A DNA stretch of 64,000 nt from Benzoatithermus sp963720725 (GCA_963720725.1 CAVRGN010000008.1:1-64000); one strand, 5' to 3'; positions 27,302 through 37,956 are shown, numbered from the stretch's first letter. Notes: a model not told the origin generated them from the sequence alone. Program-made: numbers and translations.

Positions 27302-28372
27302 CTATTTGGCGACGGTCATCATGGCGAGGGGAATGACGGCGGGCTCCGGCTGTGCCGCCAGCCTGCGGGCCATGCCGGCCTCCATCCGCGCCACGAAGCC
27401 GTCGCGGCGCGCCGGATCGCCGGCGAGGTCGCGGGCGAGGGTCGGCAGCACGGACGCGCGCGAGAACGCCGCCCAGCGTGCGCCATAGGCGGCGGCATCG
27501 CGATCGCGCTCGAAGTCCCGCCAGATCGGATCCTCGCCGAGGAACAGCTCGACCCGTTCCATGGCGAGCCCCGCGCACCCGCCCCCGGCGGCGAACGGCG
27601 CCAGCAGCTCCGCGCGGCCGCGGCCGACGGTCGGGATGGCCATGCGCGCCGCCTCGTCGGCGCGGACGTAGCCGGTCTCGACCAGCTCGCGCAGGCTCGC
27701 ATCCATGGCCGCGAGCACCGCGCGGTAGCCGAAGTCGCCGTGCTCGGTGAGCGCCATGGTCAGGACCACGAGCCGTCCGCCCGGAGACAGCTCGCTGGCA
27801 CGATGGGTCAAGAAGTTGCGCCAATCCTCCGCCGCCTGCCGGGCGAAGGCCGCGCGCGCCGTCGCGTCGCGGCTGTAGGCCACCTGGACGTGATCGGGGA
27901 TGGCGCAGGGTGTGCGGCTCAGCCACTGCACCGCCCAGGAGCTCCAGCCGAGGGTCACGCTGCCGGCGGGGAGAATCTGCTGGTAGAACGAGCGGCCCAC
28001 CGCGAAGGCGAAGGTGGCTGCATCCTCGCGCAGATAGCTGGAGGGATCGGTCTCCAAGGCCTGAAACAGTCCGGCGAAGTCGTTGCCCGGCAGGTCGGTG
28101 TGGACGACGGAGATCGGCCGTTCGGAGCCCGCCCGGTCGCGCAGGGCGCGGATGGCCGCTCCGATCGGCGCCAGCGAGTTCCGCCCCTCCGATGCACCGT
28201 AGTCGGCGATGACGACCGGCTGGGGCGCCGGGGCCAGCGGCACCCGCCGCGCGGCCTCCGCCAACAGCGGTAGTGCCGGCGAAAATCCGGCCGCCTGGAC
28301 GCAGGAGCTGCGATTGTAGACGCCGTGCCCTTCCATGGGCGCCGGAGTGGCCGGCAAGAGCGGGTCGGTCAT
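27302..28372 (-). CDS. SABATH-family carboxyl methyltransferase
   Basis: A 356-residue SAM-dependent methyltransferase of the SABATH (Methyltransf_7) family, known mainly from plants, where it makes methyl esters of small acids such as salicylate, jasmonate or indole-acetate. Family motifs are all present: GHGVYNRSS near residue 15, the SAM-site segment ADYGASEGRNSL (56-67), HTDLPGNDF (91-99), and the conserved core LGWSSWAVQWLS near 141-152 with its aromatic residues. The ATG at 28372 was chosen over one 14 codons upstream. The acid substrate cannot be read off. Confidence 0.85.
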   Translation of the reverse strand: MTDPLLPATPAPMEGHGVYNRSSCVQAAGFSPALPLLAEAARRVPLAPAPQPVVIADYGASEGRNSLAPIGAAIRALRDRAGSERPISVVHTDLPGNDFAGLFQALETDPSSYLREDAATFAFAVGRSFYQQILPAGSVTLGWSSWAVQWLSRTPCAIPDHVQVAYSRDATARAAFARQAAEDWRNFLTHRASELSPGGRLVVLTMALTEHGDFGYRAVLAAMDASLRELVETGYVRADEAARMAIPTVGRGRAELLAPFAAGGGCAGLAMERVELFLGEDPIWRDFERDRDAAAYGARWAAFSRASVLPTLARDLAGDPARRDGFVARMEAGMARRLAAQPEPAVIPLAMMTVAK

Positions 28373-28441
28373 GGTCGCGTCGGCTCCTCGCAGCCCGTGT
28401 CCCGACCATAGCACGGACCCGCCAGACGGAAGCGCCGGTCC

Positions 28442-29893
28442 TCAGGCGTCGCCGCCGGAGAAGATGTCCTTCCGGATGATCGCGTGGACGCCGAAATTGC
28501 CGTCGACCACCTGGGTGACGCCGAAATCGACCCCGATCGACATCAGCGAGATCGCCTCGTCCTCGCTCAGTCCCTTCGCGTGCATCAGGAACTGGCGCAT
28601 CTTGCGGAAGGCGTCGCGCATGGCGCCGTCGACCGAGGACTTGCCGTAGATCGCCGACTGCGCGTCGGGGCCGAGCTCGGCCAGGTAGTTGGCGTAGGTG
28701 AAGCCGTGGACGACGAAATCGTCCTTGGTCTCGAGCATCGGGAAGTCGAGGCCCTCGAGCGCGGTGCCGGCCAGTGCCGCCTTCTTGTGCAGGACGAGCT
28801 GGAAGGTGCCGGTGAGCGAGCACTCGATCGCCGTGCCGCACAGCTCGGAATCGCCCTGCGAGGCGTGGCTGTCGCCGACCGACAGCAGGCCCCCCTCGAC
28901 CGCGACCGGGTAGTACATGGTGGCACCCTTGCCGATGCGCCAATTGTCCATGTTGCCGCCGAAATAGCCGGGCGGGATCGAATCGACCATGTCGGCCTCG
29001 CGCGGCGCCAGGGCCACCACGCCGAAATGCGGCCGGATCGGCACCCGCACGTTCTTCAGGATGCCGAAGTTCTTGGTGATCGTGGCGTGATCGACCGGGA
29101 CACCGGGATAGTCGATGATCTTGTGGACGACGCCGAACGGATCGGTCTGGGGCGTCCACTGGTAATTGTAGACCGCCCTGGCCCAGTTGCGCTCGCCCGT
29201 CGCGTCGACCTCGTAGATGGTGATCACCTCGCGCGGCTTTGGCTCGGTGAGCAGATCATTGTAGTGGTAGCCCCACCAGGCCGCGGCGTTGCTGCCGAAG
29301 GCCTTGCCCGCATGTTCGGGGTTGGCGCTGGGCCGGACCACCGTGTCCAGGATGCGGACCTCCAGCACGTCGCCCGGCTCGGCGCCGCGCACGTAGACCG
29401 GACCGGTGCAGATGTGCACGCCGAAGCCCTCGCCGGCGCCGCGGCCGTGGATCGAGGCGTCCATGGGCCCGGCACCACGGCGGTTCACGTTCTTCTGGTC
29501 CTTGGTCCAGTGGAACACGCTCTCGGCACCAGGATCGCCCTTGATCATCCGCTCGGCGTCGTCGTTGGCGTGGTGGGTCAGGACCTCGATGGTGACCAGG
29601 TCGCCCGAGTCGACCTCGAGCCGCGGCTCGAGCAGCTTGCTGAAATAGCCCCAGTGCACGGTATCGGCGGTGGCGGGCAGGTAGTGGTAGCCGCGCCTGG
29701 CCGGCTGCGCCTGCTCGGCGGCCCGCGCCATCGCCGGCGTGACCAGGGACAGCCCGCCGGCGGCGGCGGAAATCCCGCCCACCGCGGCGGCCGCACTCTT
29801 CAGGAAGGCGCGGCGCTCGTGGCCGAGCTCGTCGAGCAGCTGGCGGCGATGGAGCTCGAATTCGGGACAGCCTCGGTCGTCGCCCTGGCACAT
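28442..29893 (-). CDS. Tat-exported acetamidase/formamidase family protein
   Basis: A 483-residue protein. It starts with a short polar stretch and a Tat leader (HERRAFLKSAAAAVGG at about residues 25-40, cleavage near ARA). The mature part is of the FmdA/AmdA fold: ADTVHWGYFSKLLEPRL, then VHICTGPVYVRGAEPGD, GYFGGNMDN and GDSHASQGDSELCGTAIE, the last being the conserved acidic/His active-site region. Family members hydrolyse formamide or acetamide; export is unusual for the classic enzyme but frequent in this Tat-bearing subgroup. It lies 69 bases upstream of the SABATH gene on the same strand. Confidence 0.88.
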   Translation of the reverse strand: MCQGDDRGCPEFELHRRQLLDELGHERRAFLKSAAAAVGGISAAAGGLSLVTPAMARAAEQAQPARRGYHYLPATADTVHWGYFSKLLEPRLEVDSGDLVTIEVLTHHANDDAERMIKGDPGAESVFHWTKDQKNVNRRGAGPMDASIHGRGAGEGFGVHICTGPVYVRGAEPGDVLEVRILDTVVRPSANPEHAGKAFGSNAAAWWGYHYNDLLTEPKPREVITIYEVDATGERNWARAVYNYQWTPQTDPFGVVHKIIDYPGVPVDHATITKNFGILKNVRVPIRPHFGVVALAPREADMVDSIPPGYFGGNMDNWRIGKGATMYYPVAVEGGLLSVGDSHASQGDSELCGTAIECSLTGTFQLVLHKKAALAGTALEGLDFPMLETKDDFVVHGFTYANYLAELGPDAQSAIYGKSSVDGAMRDAFRKMRQFLMHAKGLSEDEAISLMSIGVDFGVTQVVDGNFGVHAIIRKDIFSGGDA

Positions 29894-30030
29894 GGGATGC
29901 GCTCCTCGCTCCTGGTGGTCCTGATGACTCCCCAAGCAAGCATCACGCCGATCCGGGCGCGAAAGGCGGCGCGGCCGGGGCGCCGGCGTGCTAGACGGCA
30001 GCGAGCCTCACGCTCCGGGAGCGAACCCAC

Positions 30031-30546
30031 TTGACCCTCTCCATGTACCAGGCCTCGGTGCCGGTGTTCCGCCAGGGGCTGGCGGCCCTCGCCGGCATCC
30101 TCGACAAGACCGCTGGCCAGTGCGCCGAGCGCAAGCTCGATCCCTCGGTGCTGGTCGGCGACCGGCTGGCGCCCGACATGTTCCCGTTCGGCCGGCAGGT
30201 GCAGCTCACCTGCGACTTCGCCAAGAACGGCACCGCCCGGCTCGCCGGCCGCGAGGCGCCGCGGTTCGAGGATGTCGAGACCACGCTGCCCGAGCTGCAG
30301 GACCGGATCGCCCGGACCCAGGCCTTTCTCGACACGGTCGCGGCAGGCGAGGTCGACGGGTCGGAGGAGCGCGCGGTCACGCTGTCCATCGGCGGCCAGA
30401 GCGTGACCTTCCAGGGCCAGCCCTATCTGATGCACTTCGTGCTGCCCAATTTCTTCTTCCACCAGACCGCCGCCTACCTGATCCTGCGCCACAACGGCAT
30501 CCAGATCGGCAAGCGGGACTTCATGGGCGCCGTTCCCGGCATGTAG
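30031..30546 (+). CDS. DUF1993 protein
   Basis: A 171-residue helical protein with the DUF1993 pattern: MTLSMYQASVPVFRQGLAAL at the N-terminus, LAPDMFPFGRQVQLTCDFAK, and the C-terminal HFVLPNFFFHQTAAYLILRH. I take TTG at 30031 as start because family members begin MxxSMYxxxVP; an ATG at 30043 would remove four of those residues. DUF1993 has a DinB-like four-helix fold with no known activity. Confidence 0.85.
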   Translation: MTLSMYQASVPVFRQGLAALAGILDKTAGQCAERKLDPSVLVGDRLAPDMFPFGRQVQLTCDFAKNGTARLAGREAPRFEDVETTLPELQDRIARTQAFLDTVAAGEVDGSEERAVTLSIGGQSVTFQGQPYLMHFVLPNFFFHQTAAYLILRHNGIQIGKRDFMGAVPGM

Positions 30547-30696
30547 TCCCGTCTCCAGCATTGTGGGGTTTGGCACAGACGGCGCGCCCCGCCGCGCCGA
30601 CAGTCGGGCTGCGCGCCGTGTCGCTGGTGCCGGCCCCGGGCTGTGCCGCCGGCTCGCCCATTGCTCGCGATCCCATAGTGCTGGAGTGATTGAATC

Positions 30697-31023
30697 ATGG
30701 CCGTGGCGAATGTGAACGATGTCATCGGCGGGGCTCCCGCCTCCGGTCCGATGACCGCGACCTCGATGCCGAAGACCAAGGTGGTGGCCGCGACCGGCGG
30801 TGCCGCCGTCGGTTCGGCCCTCTCCGTGGTGGTGCTCTGGATCCTGCAGTCGGCGCTGGCCCAGCTGCACATCGAGGTGCCCCCTTCGGTGCTCGACGCC
30901 ATCACGGCGATCTTCACCGCAGGATCGACCTTCGCCGCGGGCTACTACGTCCCGCCCGGCGCCGACGAGGGCACGGTGATCGCCGACGGCAAGGCGAAGT
31001 CGGCGGTGCGCGCGGGCGGCTGA
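30697..31023 (+). CDS. Small membrane protein, holin-like
   Basis: A 108-residue protein with a polar N-terminus of about 28 residues and a membrane helix (VVAATGGAAVGSALSVVVLW). An amphipathic link with VPPSVLDAITAIFTAGSTF follows, then a second membrane segment and a short charged tail. The two-helix layout and the VPxxVxxAI region resemble phage holins. No lysin or phage gene lies nearby, so the role is only suggested. Confidence 0.5.
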   Translation: MAVANVNDVIGGAPASGPMTATSMPKTKVVAATGGAAVGSALSVVVLWILQSALAQLHIEVPPSVLDAITAIFTAGSTFAAGYYVPPGADEGTVIADGKAKSAVRAGG

Positions 31024-31027
31024 GCGG

Positions 31028-32461
31028 TCAGGACGCCGCGACCGTCACCACCTCCATCGGCCCGGCGATGCCGCGGAACTCGGCGGTGCCGGGCCGGGTA
31101 CGGTGAGCGGCGAGCAGCTGCTGGACGCCCGGATAGGTCCAGACCTCCTGGGTGATGCAGATCTCCTGCGCGTCGGCCGTCCCCTGCGCCCGGGCGGCGA
31201 TGTTCACCGTCTGCCCGAAATAGTCGAGCTCGTCGTTGAGGGTGACGGCGATCGCGGCGCCATGGTGGATGCCGATCTTGAGCGCCACCGGGCGCTCGGG
31301 CCGGGCCGCGTTGAAGCTGTCGGCGGCGGTGCGCATCTCCAGCGCGGCGGCGACGGCGTGGGCGGCGTCGGGGTAGGACGCCATCACCGCGTCGCCGATG
31401 GTCTTGACCACCGCGCCGCCGTTGCGGACGGTGGCGTCGCGCAGCCAGTCGAAATGCTGCTGGACGAGCTGGAAGGCGTTCAGGTCGCCGATGCGCTGGT
31501 AGAGTGCGGTCGAGCCCTTGATGTCGGTGAACAGGATCGCGATGTCGCGGATGGCCAGGCCCTGCGCCCCGCCGACGACCTCGGAGCGGAACAGGCTCTT
31601 GAAGGTCTGGCTGGTGAGCAGATGTTTGCCGGTGAGGTAGGGGTCGAAGGTCAGGAAACCGTCGTCCTCGTTGCCCGCGAACTGCAGCACCGCCACGACG
31701 ATCCGGGTGTCGGTGGCGTTGCGGACCTCGAGCTCGACCGGCCCGGGCGCCAGCGACAGTTCGCCCGGCTCGTAGGCGGTGCCGTGGTAGGTGAAGACCG
31801 CCTTCTGCGGCTCGGCCCTGGCCGCGCCGGCGACCGGCAGCAGGAAGCCGGCCTCGGTGTCGGCGCTGATGCCGGCGAGCAGCCCCGGTGCTGCTTGGAA
31901 GGCATACCGCACCGTTTCGCCCGGCGGTACGAAGCCGATTCCCCGCAAGGCGTCGCGCGAGGAGTCGATGTAGGGGGCGCCGTCGGGCCGGTGTCCTTCG
32001 CGGACGCCGCGAAAGTGGAACATGTAGTCGAACGGCTCCAGGGTCTCCGGCCGATGGTAGCGGATGGCGGCGATCTGGGGTGACAGGTTGAAGTAGATCG
32101 CGATGAAGTCGTCCATCGCCGCTTCATAGTCGTTGTTGCATTGCGGGCAGCGATATTGCCGCAGCACCGCGCGCAGCTTGGTGAAGCTCTCGACCGCACA
32201 GGCGCAGCGCGGGCAGATCAGCAGCCAGTCCATGTCGAACAGGCCCAGGGCCGTCGCATGGAGAAAGAGGTCGGTCACCTCGACCGGGTCGAGATCGCGC
32301 TGCCGCGCGAAGGCGAACGGATTGACCCGGAACAGTGCTTCGTCCTCGCCGTCGCGGATCAGCGCCTCCAGCCGCGAGACGATGCGCGGGCTCCAGGCGC
32401 GCGCCGCCTCCAGCCGCGCCAGCCGCTCGTCGAACGCCCGCTCGTCGATCACCGTCGCCAT
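31028..32461 (-). CDS. Adenylate/guanylate cyclase with N-terminal DUF5939-like domain
   Basis: A 477-residue soluble protein. The first ~270 residues match the DUF5939 type, including two CxxC pairs (CPRCACAV and YRCPQCNND) that suggest a zinc ribbon. The C-terminal class III cyclase domain (about 300-470) has both metal Asp residues (ILFTDIKGSTALY; VKTIGDAVMASY), the purine-contact Lys, and the transition-state Asn/Arg in FGQTVNIAARAQ. The Lys/Asp pair favours ATP over GTP. The ATG at 32461 is preferred; the frame is open another 21 codons. It presumably makes cAMP in the cytoplasm. Confidence 0.85.
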   Translation of the reverse strand: MATVIDERAFDERLARLEAARAWSPRIVSRLEALIRDGEDEALFRVNPFAFARQRDLDPVEVTDLFLHATALGLFDMDWLLICPRCACAVESFTKLRAVLRQYRCPQCNNDYEAAMDDFIAIYFNLSPQIAAIRYHRPETLEPFDYMFHFRGVREGHRPDGAPYIDSSRDALRGIGFVPPGETVRYAFQAAPGLLAGISADTEAGFLLPVAGAARAEPQKAVFTYHGTAYEPGELSLAPGPVELEVRNATDTRIVVAVLQFAGNEDDGFLTFDPYLTGKHLLTSQTFKSLFRSEVVGGAQGLAIRDIAILFTDIKGSTALYQRIGDLNAFQLVQQHFDWLRDATVRNGGAVVKTIGDAVMASYPDAAHAVAAALEMRTAADSFNAARPERPVALKIGIHHGAAIAVTLNDELDYFGQTVNIAARAQGTADAQEICITQEVWTYPGVQQLLAAHRTRPGTAEFRGIAGPMEVVTVAAS

Positions 32462-32640
32462 GGCCTGCCCTCCATGCGGTAGCCTGCGGAGGCCCATGAT
32501 AGGATGAGCGTCAAGACCGCCCAAGGCCGATGACGCGTCGGGGAGCAGCGGCGGCGGCGACGAGCGGCAGCGAAACTCGGAACCGGGGCCCCTCGGGCGG
32601 TTTGTTCTCGGATGGACGGACCAAGCTTGCGGAGGTTGCG

Positions 32641-32883
32641 ATGCTGAAGCTCGCCGCCCTTGCCTATGGGCCGATCGCGGCGGTCTTGTTCGGGCTCATC
32701 GTGATCGTCGTGGTCGCGGTGCCCGGGACGTTCCGCGACTTCGAAACCGCGGCCGGCCTCTACTACGGCGCCGCAGCGCTCAGCCTGCTGCTGGCGGTTC
32801 CCGCCGCCTGGCTGGTCGCCCGGCGCATGCTGACGCGGCGCGAAAAGCGCCTGCTGGACGCCCATGCCGGCGTCGGGCGCTGA
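32641..32883 (+). CDS. Small two-helix membrane protein
   Basis: An 80-residue protein with two membrane helices (about residues 5-27 and 40-62) and a basic cytoplasmic C-terminus (RRMLTRREKRLLDA). The ATG at 32641 begins right at the first helix. No family is recognised. It is convergent with the polyol operon, with 9 bases between stops. Confidence 0.6.
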   Translation: MLKLAALAYGPIAAVLFGLIVIVVVAVPGTFRDFETAAGLYYGAAALSLLLAVPAAWLVARRMLTRREKRLLDAHAGVGR

Positions 32884-32892
32884 CCGGCGGCG

Positions 32893-33663
32893 TCAGCTCA
32901 TCCAGTTGCCGCCGTCGACATTGAGGGTCTGGGCGACGATATAGTCCGCGTCGTCCGAAGCGAGGAACACGGCGGCACCCACCATGTCTTCCGGGGTGCC
33001 CATCCGGCCATAAGGCACGGCCAGGCCGACCTGACGCTTCTTCTCGCCCAGCGGCAGATTCTCGTATTTGGCGAACTGGGCGTCGACATGGTCCCACATC
33101 GGCGTGTCGATCACGCCCGGTGCGATGCCGTTGACGTTGATGCGGTACTTGATCAGGTCGAGGCCCGCACTCTGGGTGAGGCTGATCACGGCGGCCTTCG
33201 ACGCACAGTAGACGGCGACCAGGCCCTCGCCGCGCCGGCCGGCCTGGCTCGCGAAGTTGACGATCTTGCCGCCGCGGCCCTGGTCGACCATGACCCTCGC
33301 ACAGGCCTGGAGCATGAACAGCAGACCCTTGGTGTTGACCGCGAACTGCTTGTCCCAGCTGGCCTCGGTGATCTCCAGGATCGGCGCCATCTCGAAGATC
33401 CCGGCATTGTTGACCAGGATGTCGATGCCGCCGGCCTGAGCGACCGTCTCCGCGACGGCCGCGTCGATCGAGCTCTGCCTGGTGACGTCGAGCTCGACCG
33501 CCAACGCGCGGCGCCCGATTTCCGCCGCCAGTTGCCGGGCCTCGTCCAGCAGCAGGTCGGCCACCACCACCCGCGCGCCCTCGTCGGTGTAGCGGCGGCA
33601 GATGGCAGCGCCGATACCGCGCGCCCCGCCGGTGACGATGGCGACCTTGTCCTTGAGCTTCAT
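32893..33663 (-). CDS. Polyol (sorbitol-type) SDR dehydrogenase
   Basis: A 256-residue classical SDR resembling SmoS/sorbitol dehydrogenases: TGGARGIGAAICRRY (NAD site), Asp after VVVAD fixing NAD(H) preference, NNAGIF, catalytic Ser in IVNFASQAGRRGEGL and Tyr/Lys in AVYCASKAA. The C-terminal DTPMWDHVDAQFAKYENLP is typical of the sorbitol group. It is the last gene of the polyol operon, 7 bases after the other SDR. Confidence 0.9.
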   Translation of the reverse strand: MKLKDKVAIVTGGARGIGAAICRRYTDEGARVVVADLLLDEARQLAAEIGRRALAVELDVTRQSSIDAAVAETVAQAGGIDILVNNAGIFEMAPILEITEASWDKQFAVNTKGLLFMLQACARVMVDQGRGGKIVNFASQAGRRGEGLVAVYCASKAAVISLTQSAGLDLIKYRINVNGIAPGVIDTPMWDHVDAQFAKYENLPLGEKKRQVGLAVPYGRMGTPEDMVGAAVFLASDDADYIVAQTLNVDGGNWMS

Positions 33664-33670
33664 GTGCTTC

Positions 33671-34447
33671 TCACCAGCAGGTGTAGCCGCCATCCGCCAG
33701 CACGATGCTGCCGGTGAGCAGGCTCGCGGCGTCGGAGGCGAGGAACAGGACGGTGGACGCGATCTCCTCGGGCTGGCCGACCCGGCCCATGGGAGTCATT
33801 TCGAGCCAGGTCCGGTACATCTCCGGACTTTCCTCGATCCCGAACTTGGTCAGCGGCGTCTCGATATAGGTGGGCGCCACCGCATTGACCCGGACGCCGC
33901 GCGCGGCCCATTCGCAGGCGAGGCTGCGGGTGAGGTGGTGCACGGCGGCCTTGCTGGCATTGTAGAAGGCCTGCGGCTGCGGCTTGTTGACGATCTCGCC
34001 CGACATCGAGCCGACATTGACGATCGAGCCGCGGCCGGCTGCCAGCATCTGGCGGCCGAAGGCGCGGCAGCACCAGAACAGGCCGTCGAGATTGACGTCC
34101 ATGTGGAAGCGCCAGTGCGCGTCCGAGGTGTCCTCGGCGCGGACGTCGCTCTTCGCCACCCCGGCATTGTTGACCAGGATGTGGGCCGGGCCGAGCTCCC
34201 GCTCGACACGGGCCGCGATCTCGTCGACCTGGGCGGACTCGGTGACGTCCAGAGGCATGCCGACGGCGGAGATGCCGAGTGCCTTGAGCTGTGCCACCGC
34301 CTGATCGACCCGCTCCGGCATGAGCTCGGCCACGGCGACCGTGGCGCCGGCCTCGCCCAGCGCCTGGGCACAGCAGAAGCCGATGCCCTGGCCGGCGCCG
34401 GTGACCACCGCGACCCGGCCCTTGAGGTCGTACTTGTCGAGATACAT
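33671..34447 (-). CDS. SDR dehydrogenase, arabinitol/polyol-type
   Basis: A 258-residue SDR: TGAGQGIGFCCAQALGEAGA, NNAGVAKSDV, Ser in GSMSGEIVN, and Tyr/Lys in AFYNASKAAVHHL. It most resembles D-arabinitol/L-xylulose-type enzymes, from memory. It lies between the mannitol-dehydrogenase-family gene (3 bases upstream of its start) and the sorbitol-type SDR, so three polyol oxidoreductases are expressed together. Confidence 0.88.
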   Translation of the reverse strand: MYLDKYDLKGRVAVVTGAGQGIGFCCAQALGEAGATVAVAELMPERVDQAVAQLKALGISAVGMPLDVTESAQVDEIAARVERELGPAHILVNNAGVAKSDVRAEDTSDAHWRFHMDVNLDGLFWCCRAFGRQMLAAGRGSIVNVGSMSGEIVNKPQPQAFYNASKAAVHHLTRSLACEWAARGVRVNAVAPTYIETPLTKFGIEESPEMYRTWLEMTPMGRVGQPEEIASTVLFLASDAASLLTGSIVLADGGYTCW

Positions 34448-34450
34448 GGC

Positions 34451-35938
34451 TCAGCTCCCTTCCGCCTGCATCGCCGCCAGGGTCGCGAGGGTGCCTTGCG
34501 CGGCGATGCCGCGGCGATAGCGGCGCACGCTCTCCTGCAGCGCTTCCGCGCCTTCCAGCCCCAGCCCCTTGAAGTTGCCGATGCGGAGCATGGCGGCAGG
34601 ATCGGGCTCCAGCGCCAGCGCCTGGTCGGCGGACGAGAGATGCGGCTCCAGCGGCGCGAATGTCGTCCCCCGGTCGGTGCGGCCGGTCAGATACTGGCCG
34701 TAGGCGGCGAACAGGAAGGCGAGGCGGCGGGTGTCGCGTCCGTCGCGCAGGCACGCGCGCAGCGTGTCGCCGAGGAAGATCGGGATCTTCGCGGCCCCGT
34801 CCGAGGCGATCCGGCCGAGCTGGTCGCGGATCGCCGGGTTGCCGAACCGGCGCAGGACGGTGTCGCGATAGTCCGCGAGGCTCATCCCACCCGGCGGCCG
34901 CAGCAGGGGGATCACGTCGCGGTCGAGGAAGGCGTGCAGGTGGGCATGGATCGTCTGGTCGGCCAGGGCCTCGTAGACGAACTCGTAGCCGGCGAGCAGG
35001 GCAGGGTAGGACAGCATGCTGTGGGTGGCATTGAGCATGCGCAGCTTGATCTGCTCGAAGGCCGCCACCTCGCCGCTGAACTGGACGCCCACCCGCTCCA
35101 GGGCGGGCCGGCCGGCGCAGAACCGGTCCTCCACCACCCACTGGATGAAGTCCTCGGCGAACACCGGCGCCAGATCGTCGACGCCGCTGAGGGCGTCGAG
35201 CCGCGCCGCATCCTCGGCGGTCACGCCCGGGGTGATGCGGTCGACCATGCAGCTGGGAAAGGCGACCTCGGCCTCGATCCAGTCTGCGAGGCCCTGGTCC
35301 TGCGCCCGCGCGAACGCCAGCACGCAGCCCCGGATCACCTCGCCATTGTGCTGGAGATTGTCGCAGGAGAGCACGGTGAAGGGCGCGCCGCCACCGGCGC
35401 GCCGGCGGGCGAGTGCGGCCACGATGAATCCGAACACGGTGCGCGGCGCTTCGGGATGGGCGAGATCGTGGACGATGTCCGGCGCGTCCAGGCGGAACCG
35501 GCCCGTCGCTTCGTCGAGATTGTAGCCGCCCTCGGTGACGGTCAGCGTGACGATGCGGATCGCCGGGTCGTCCAGGCGCGCCAGCACCACGGCCGGATCG
35601 GCAGGTGCGAACAGGTACTCGACGATCGCCCCCACGACGCTGGTCGCGGGCGGACCGTCCGGGGGATACAGGGTCAGGGTGTAGAGCCCGTCCTGCACCG
35701 CCAGCGCGTCGGCCTTGGCGCGCTCGGCAGGACTGTCGATCAGACCGACGCCGCAGATGCCCCAGCCGGCCTGGCCCGGCAGCGCCAGGCAGCGGTCGAG
35801 ATAGACCGCCTGGTGGGCGCGGTGGAAGTTGCCGACGCTGAAATGGACGATCCCGGCCCGCACTGAATTGCGGTCGTAGCTTGGCCGCTGCACTCGCCCA
35901 GGGAGATCGGGCAAGCCCATCGTACGCAACGCAATCAT
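34451..35938 (-). CDS. Mannitol dehydrogenase family protein (polyol 2-dehydrogenase)
   Basis: A 495-residue long-chain polyol dehydrogenase that oxidises mannitol, arabinitol or fructuronate-type substrates with NAD. It has an N-terminal Rossmann region starting GIVHFSVGNFHRAHQAVYLD, the catalytic Lys in KLRMLNATHSMLSYPA with downstream His, and the conserved SCDNLQHNGE. Two ATGs (35947 and 35938) are possible; the second has better spacing. Its place behind the ABC ATPase gene matches smoK-mtlK arrangements in Rhodobacter-type operons. Confidence 0.92.
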   Translation of the reverse strand: MIALRTMGLPDLPGRVQRPSYDRNSVRAGIVHFSVGNFHRAHQAVYLDRCLALPGQAGWGICGVGLIDSPAERAKADALAVQDGLYTLTLYPPDGPPATSVVGAIVEYLFAPADPAVVLARLDDPAIRIVTLTVTEGGYNLDEATGRFRLDAPDIVHDLAHPEAPRTVFGFIVAALARRRAGGGAPFTVLSCDNLQHNGEVIRGCVLAFARAQDQGLADWIEAEVAFPSCMVDRITPGVTAEDAARLDALSGVDDLAPVFAEDFIQWVVEDRFCAGRPALERVGVQFSGEVAAFEQIKLRMLNATHSMLSYPALLAGYEFVYEALADQTIHAHLHAFLDRDVIPLLRPPGGMSLADYRDTVLRRFGNPAIRDQLGRIASDGAAKIPIFLGDTLRACLRDGRDTRRLAFLFAAYGQYLTGRTDRGTTFAPLEPHLSSADQALALEPDPAAMLRIGNFKGLGLEGAEALQESVRRYRRGIAAQGTLATLAAMQAEGS

Positions 35939-35975
35939 GGCTACCATCCCGGCTGGAGGCGTGGGCGGTGCCCGA

Positions 35976-37109
<1,134 letters not shown>

Positions 37110-37124
37110 GTTCGGTCCTCCCGA

Positions 37125-37946
37125 TTACTTGACGGCGCCGAAGGTGAGACCGCGCACGAGCTGGCGCTGGCTCATCCAGCCGAAGACGAGGATGGGGGCG
37201 ATCGCGATCGTCGATGCCGCCGACAGCTTGGCCCAGAACAGGCCCTCCGGGGCGGAGAACGATGCGATGAACGCGGTGAGCGGCGCTGCGTTCGAGACCG
37301 TGAGGTTGAGGCTCCAGAACGCTTCGTTCCAGCACAGGATGATCGACAGCAGGGCGGTGGAGGCGATGCCCGGCAGCGACAGCGGCAGGAGCAGCATCCA
37401 GACCTCCTGCTTGGGCTTGGCGCCGTCCATGCGGCCGGCCTCGAGGATGTCCTTCGGCACCTCCTTGAAGAAGGTGTAGAGCATCCAGATCACGATCGGC
37501 AGGTTCATCAGCGTGTAGACGATGGTCAGGCCCCAGCGCGTGTCGATCGCACCGATGTCCCGGAACAGCAGGTAGATCGGGATCAGCACGCCGACCGCCG
37601 GCATCATCTTGGTCGACAGCATCCAGAGCAGCAGATCCTTGGTCCGCTTGCCTGGGAAGAAGGCCATGGCGTAGGCCCCGGGCACGGCGATCAGCGTCGC
37701 GAGCAGGGTGGCCCCGACCGAGATGATCACGCTGTTGAGCGCGAAATGGAAGTAATCGGCGCGTTCCCGGACCACCGTGTAGTTCTCGAGCGTCGGCTCG
37801 AAAAACAGCGACGGCGGCGTCCGGACGGCCTCCACCTCGGTCTTGAAACTGGTGAGGAACATCCAGAAGATCGGAAAGAAGATCAGGGCCGCCACGGACC
37901 AGCCGACGGCGGTCAGGATGAGCTTCTCGCGGGTCTTGGGGTGCAT
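37125..37946 (-). CDS. Polyol ABC permease, MalG/SmoG-type
   Basis: A 273-residue permease with six helices and the EAA loop EAGRMDGAKPKQEVWMLLLP. Length and the N-terminal single helix before a periplasmic segment match MalG/SmoG. It ends with the family-typical QRQLVRGLTFGAVK. It lies 10 bases downstream of the first permease and 15 bases before the ATPase. Confidence 0.95.
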   Translation of the reverse strand: MHPKTREKLILTAVGWSVAALIFFPIFWMFLTSFKTEVEAVRTPPSLFFEPTLENYTVVRERADYFHFALNSVIISVGATLLATLIAVPGAYAMAFFPGKRTKDLLLWMLSTKMMPAVGVLIPIYLLFRDIGAIDTRWGLTIVYTLMNLPIVIWMLYTFFKEVPKDILEAGRMDGAKPKQEVWMLLLPLSLPGIASTALLSIILCWNEAFWSLNLTVSNAAPLTAFIASFSAPEGLFWAKLSAASTIAIAPILVFGWMSQRQLVRGLTFGAVK

Positions 37947-37956
37947 GGCTGTTTCC

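Noticed and set aside
30552..30686. Imperfect 15-base inverted repeats about 120 bases apart (MITE-like)
   Set aside because: Several mismatches, no target duplication and no second copy in the window.
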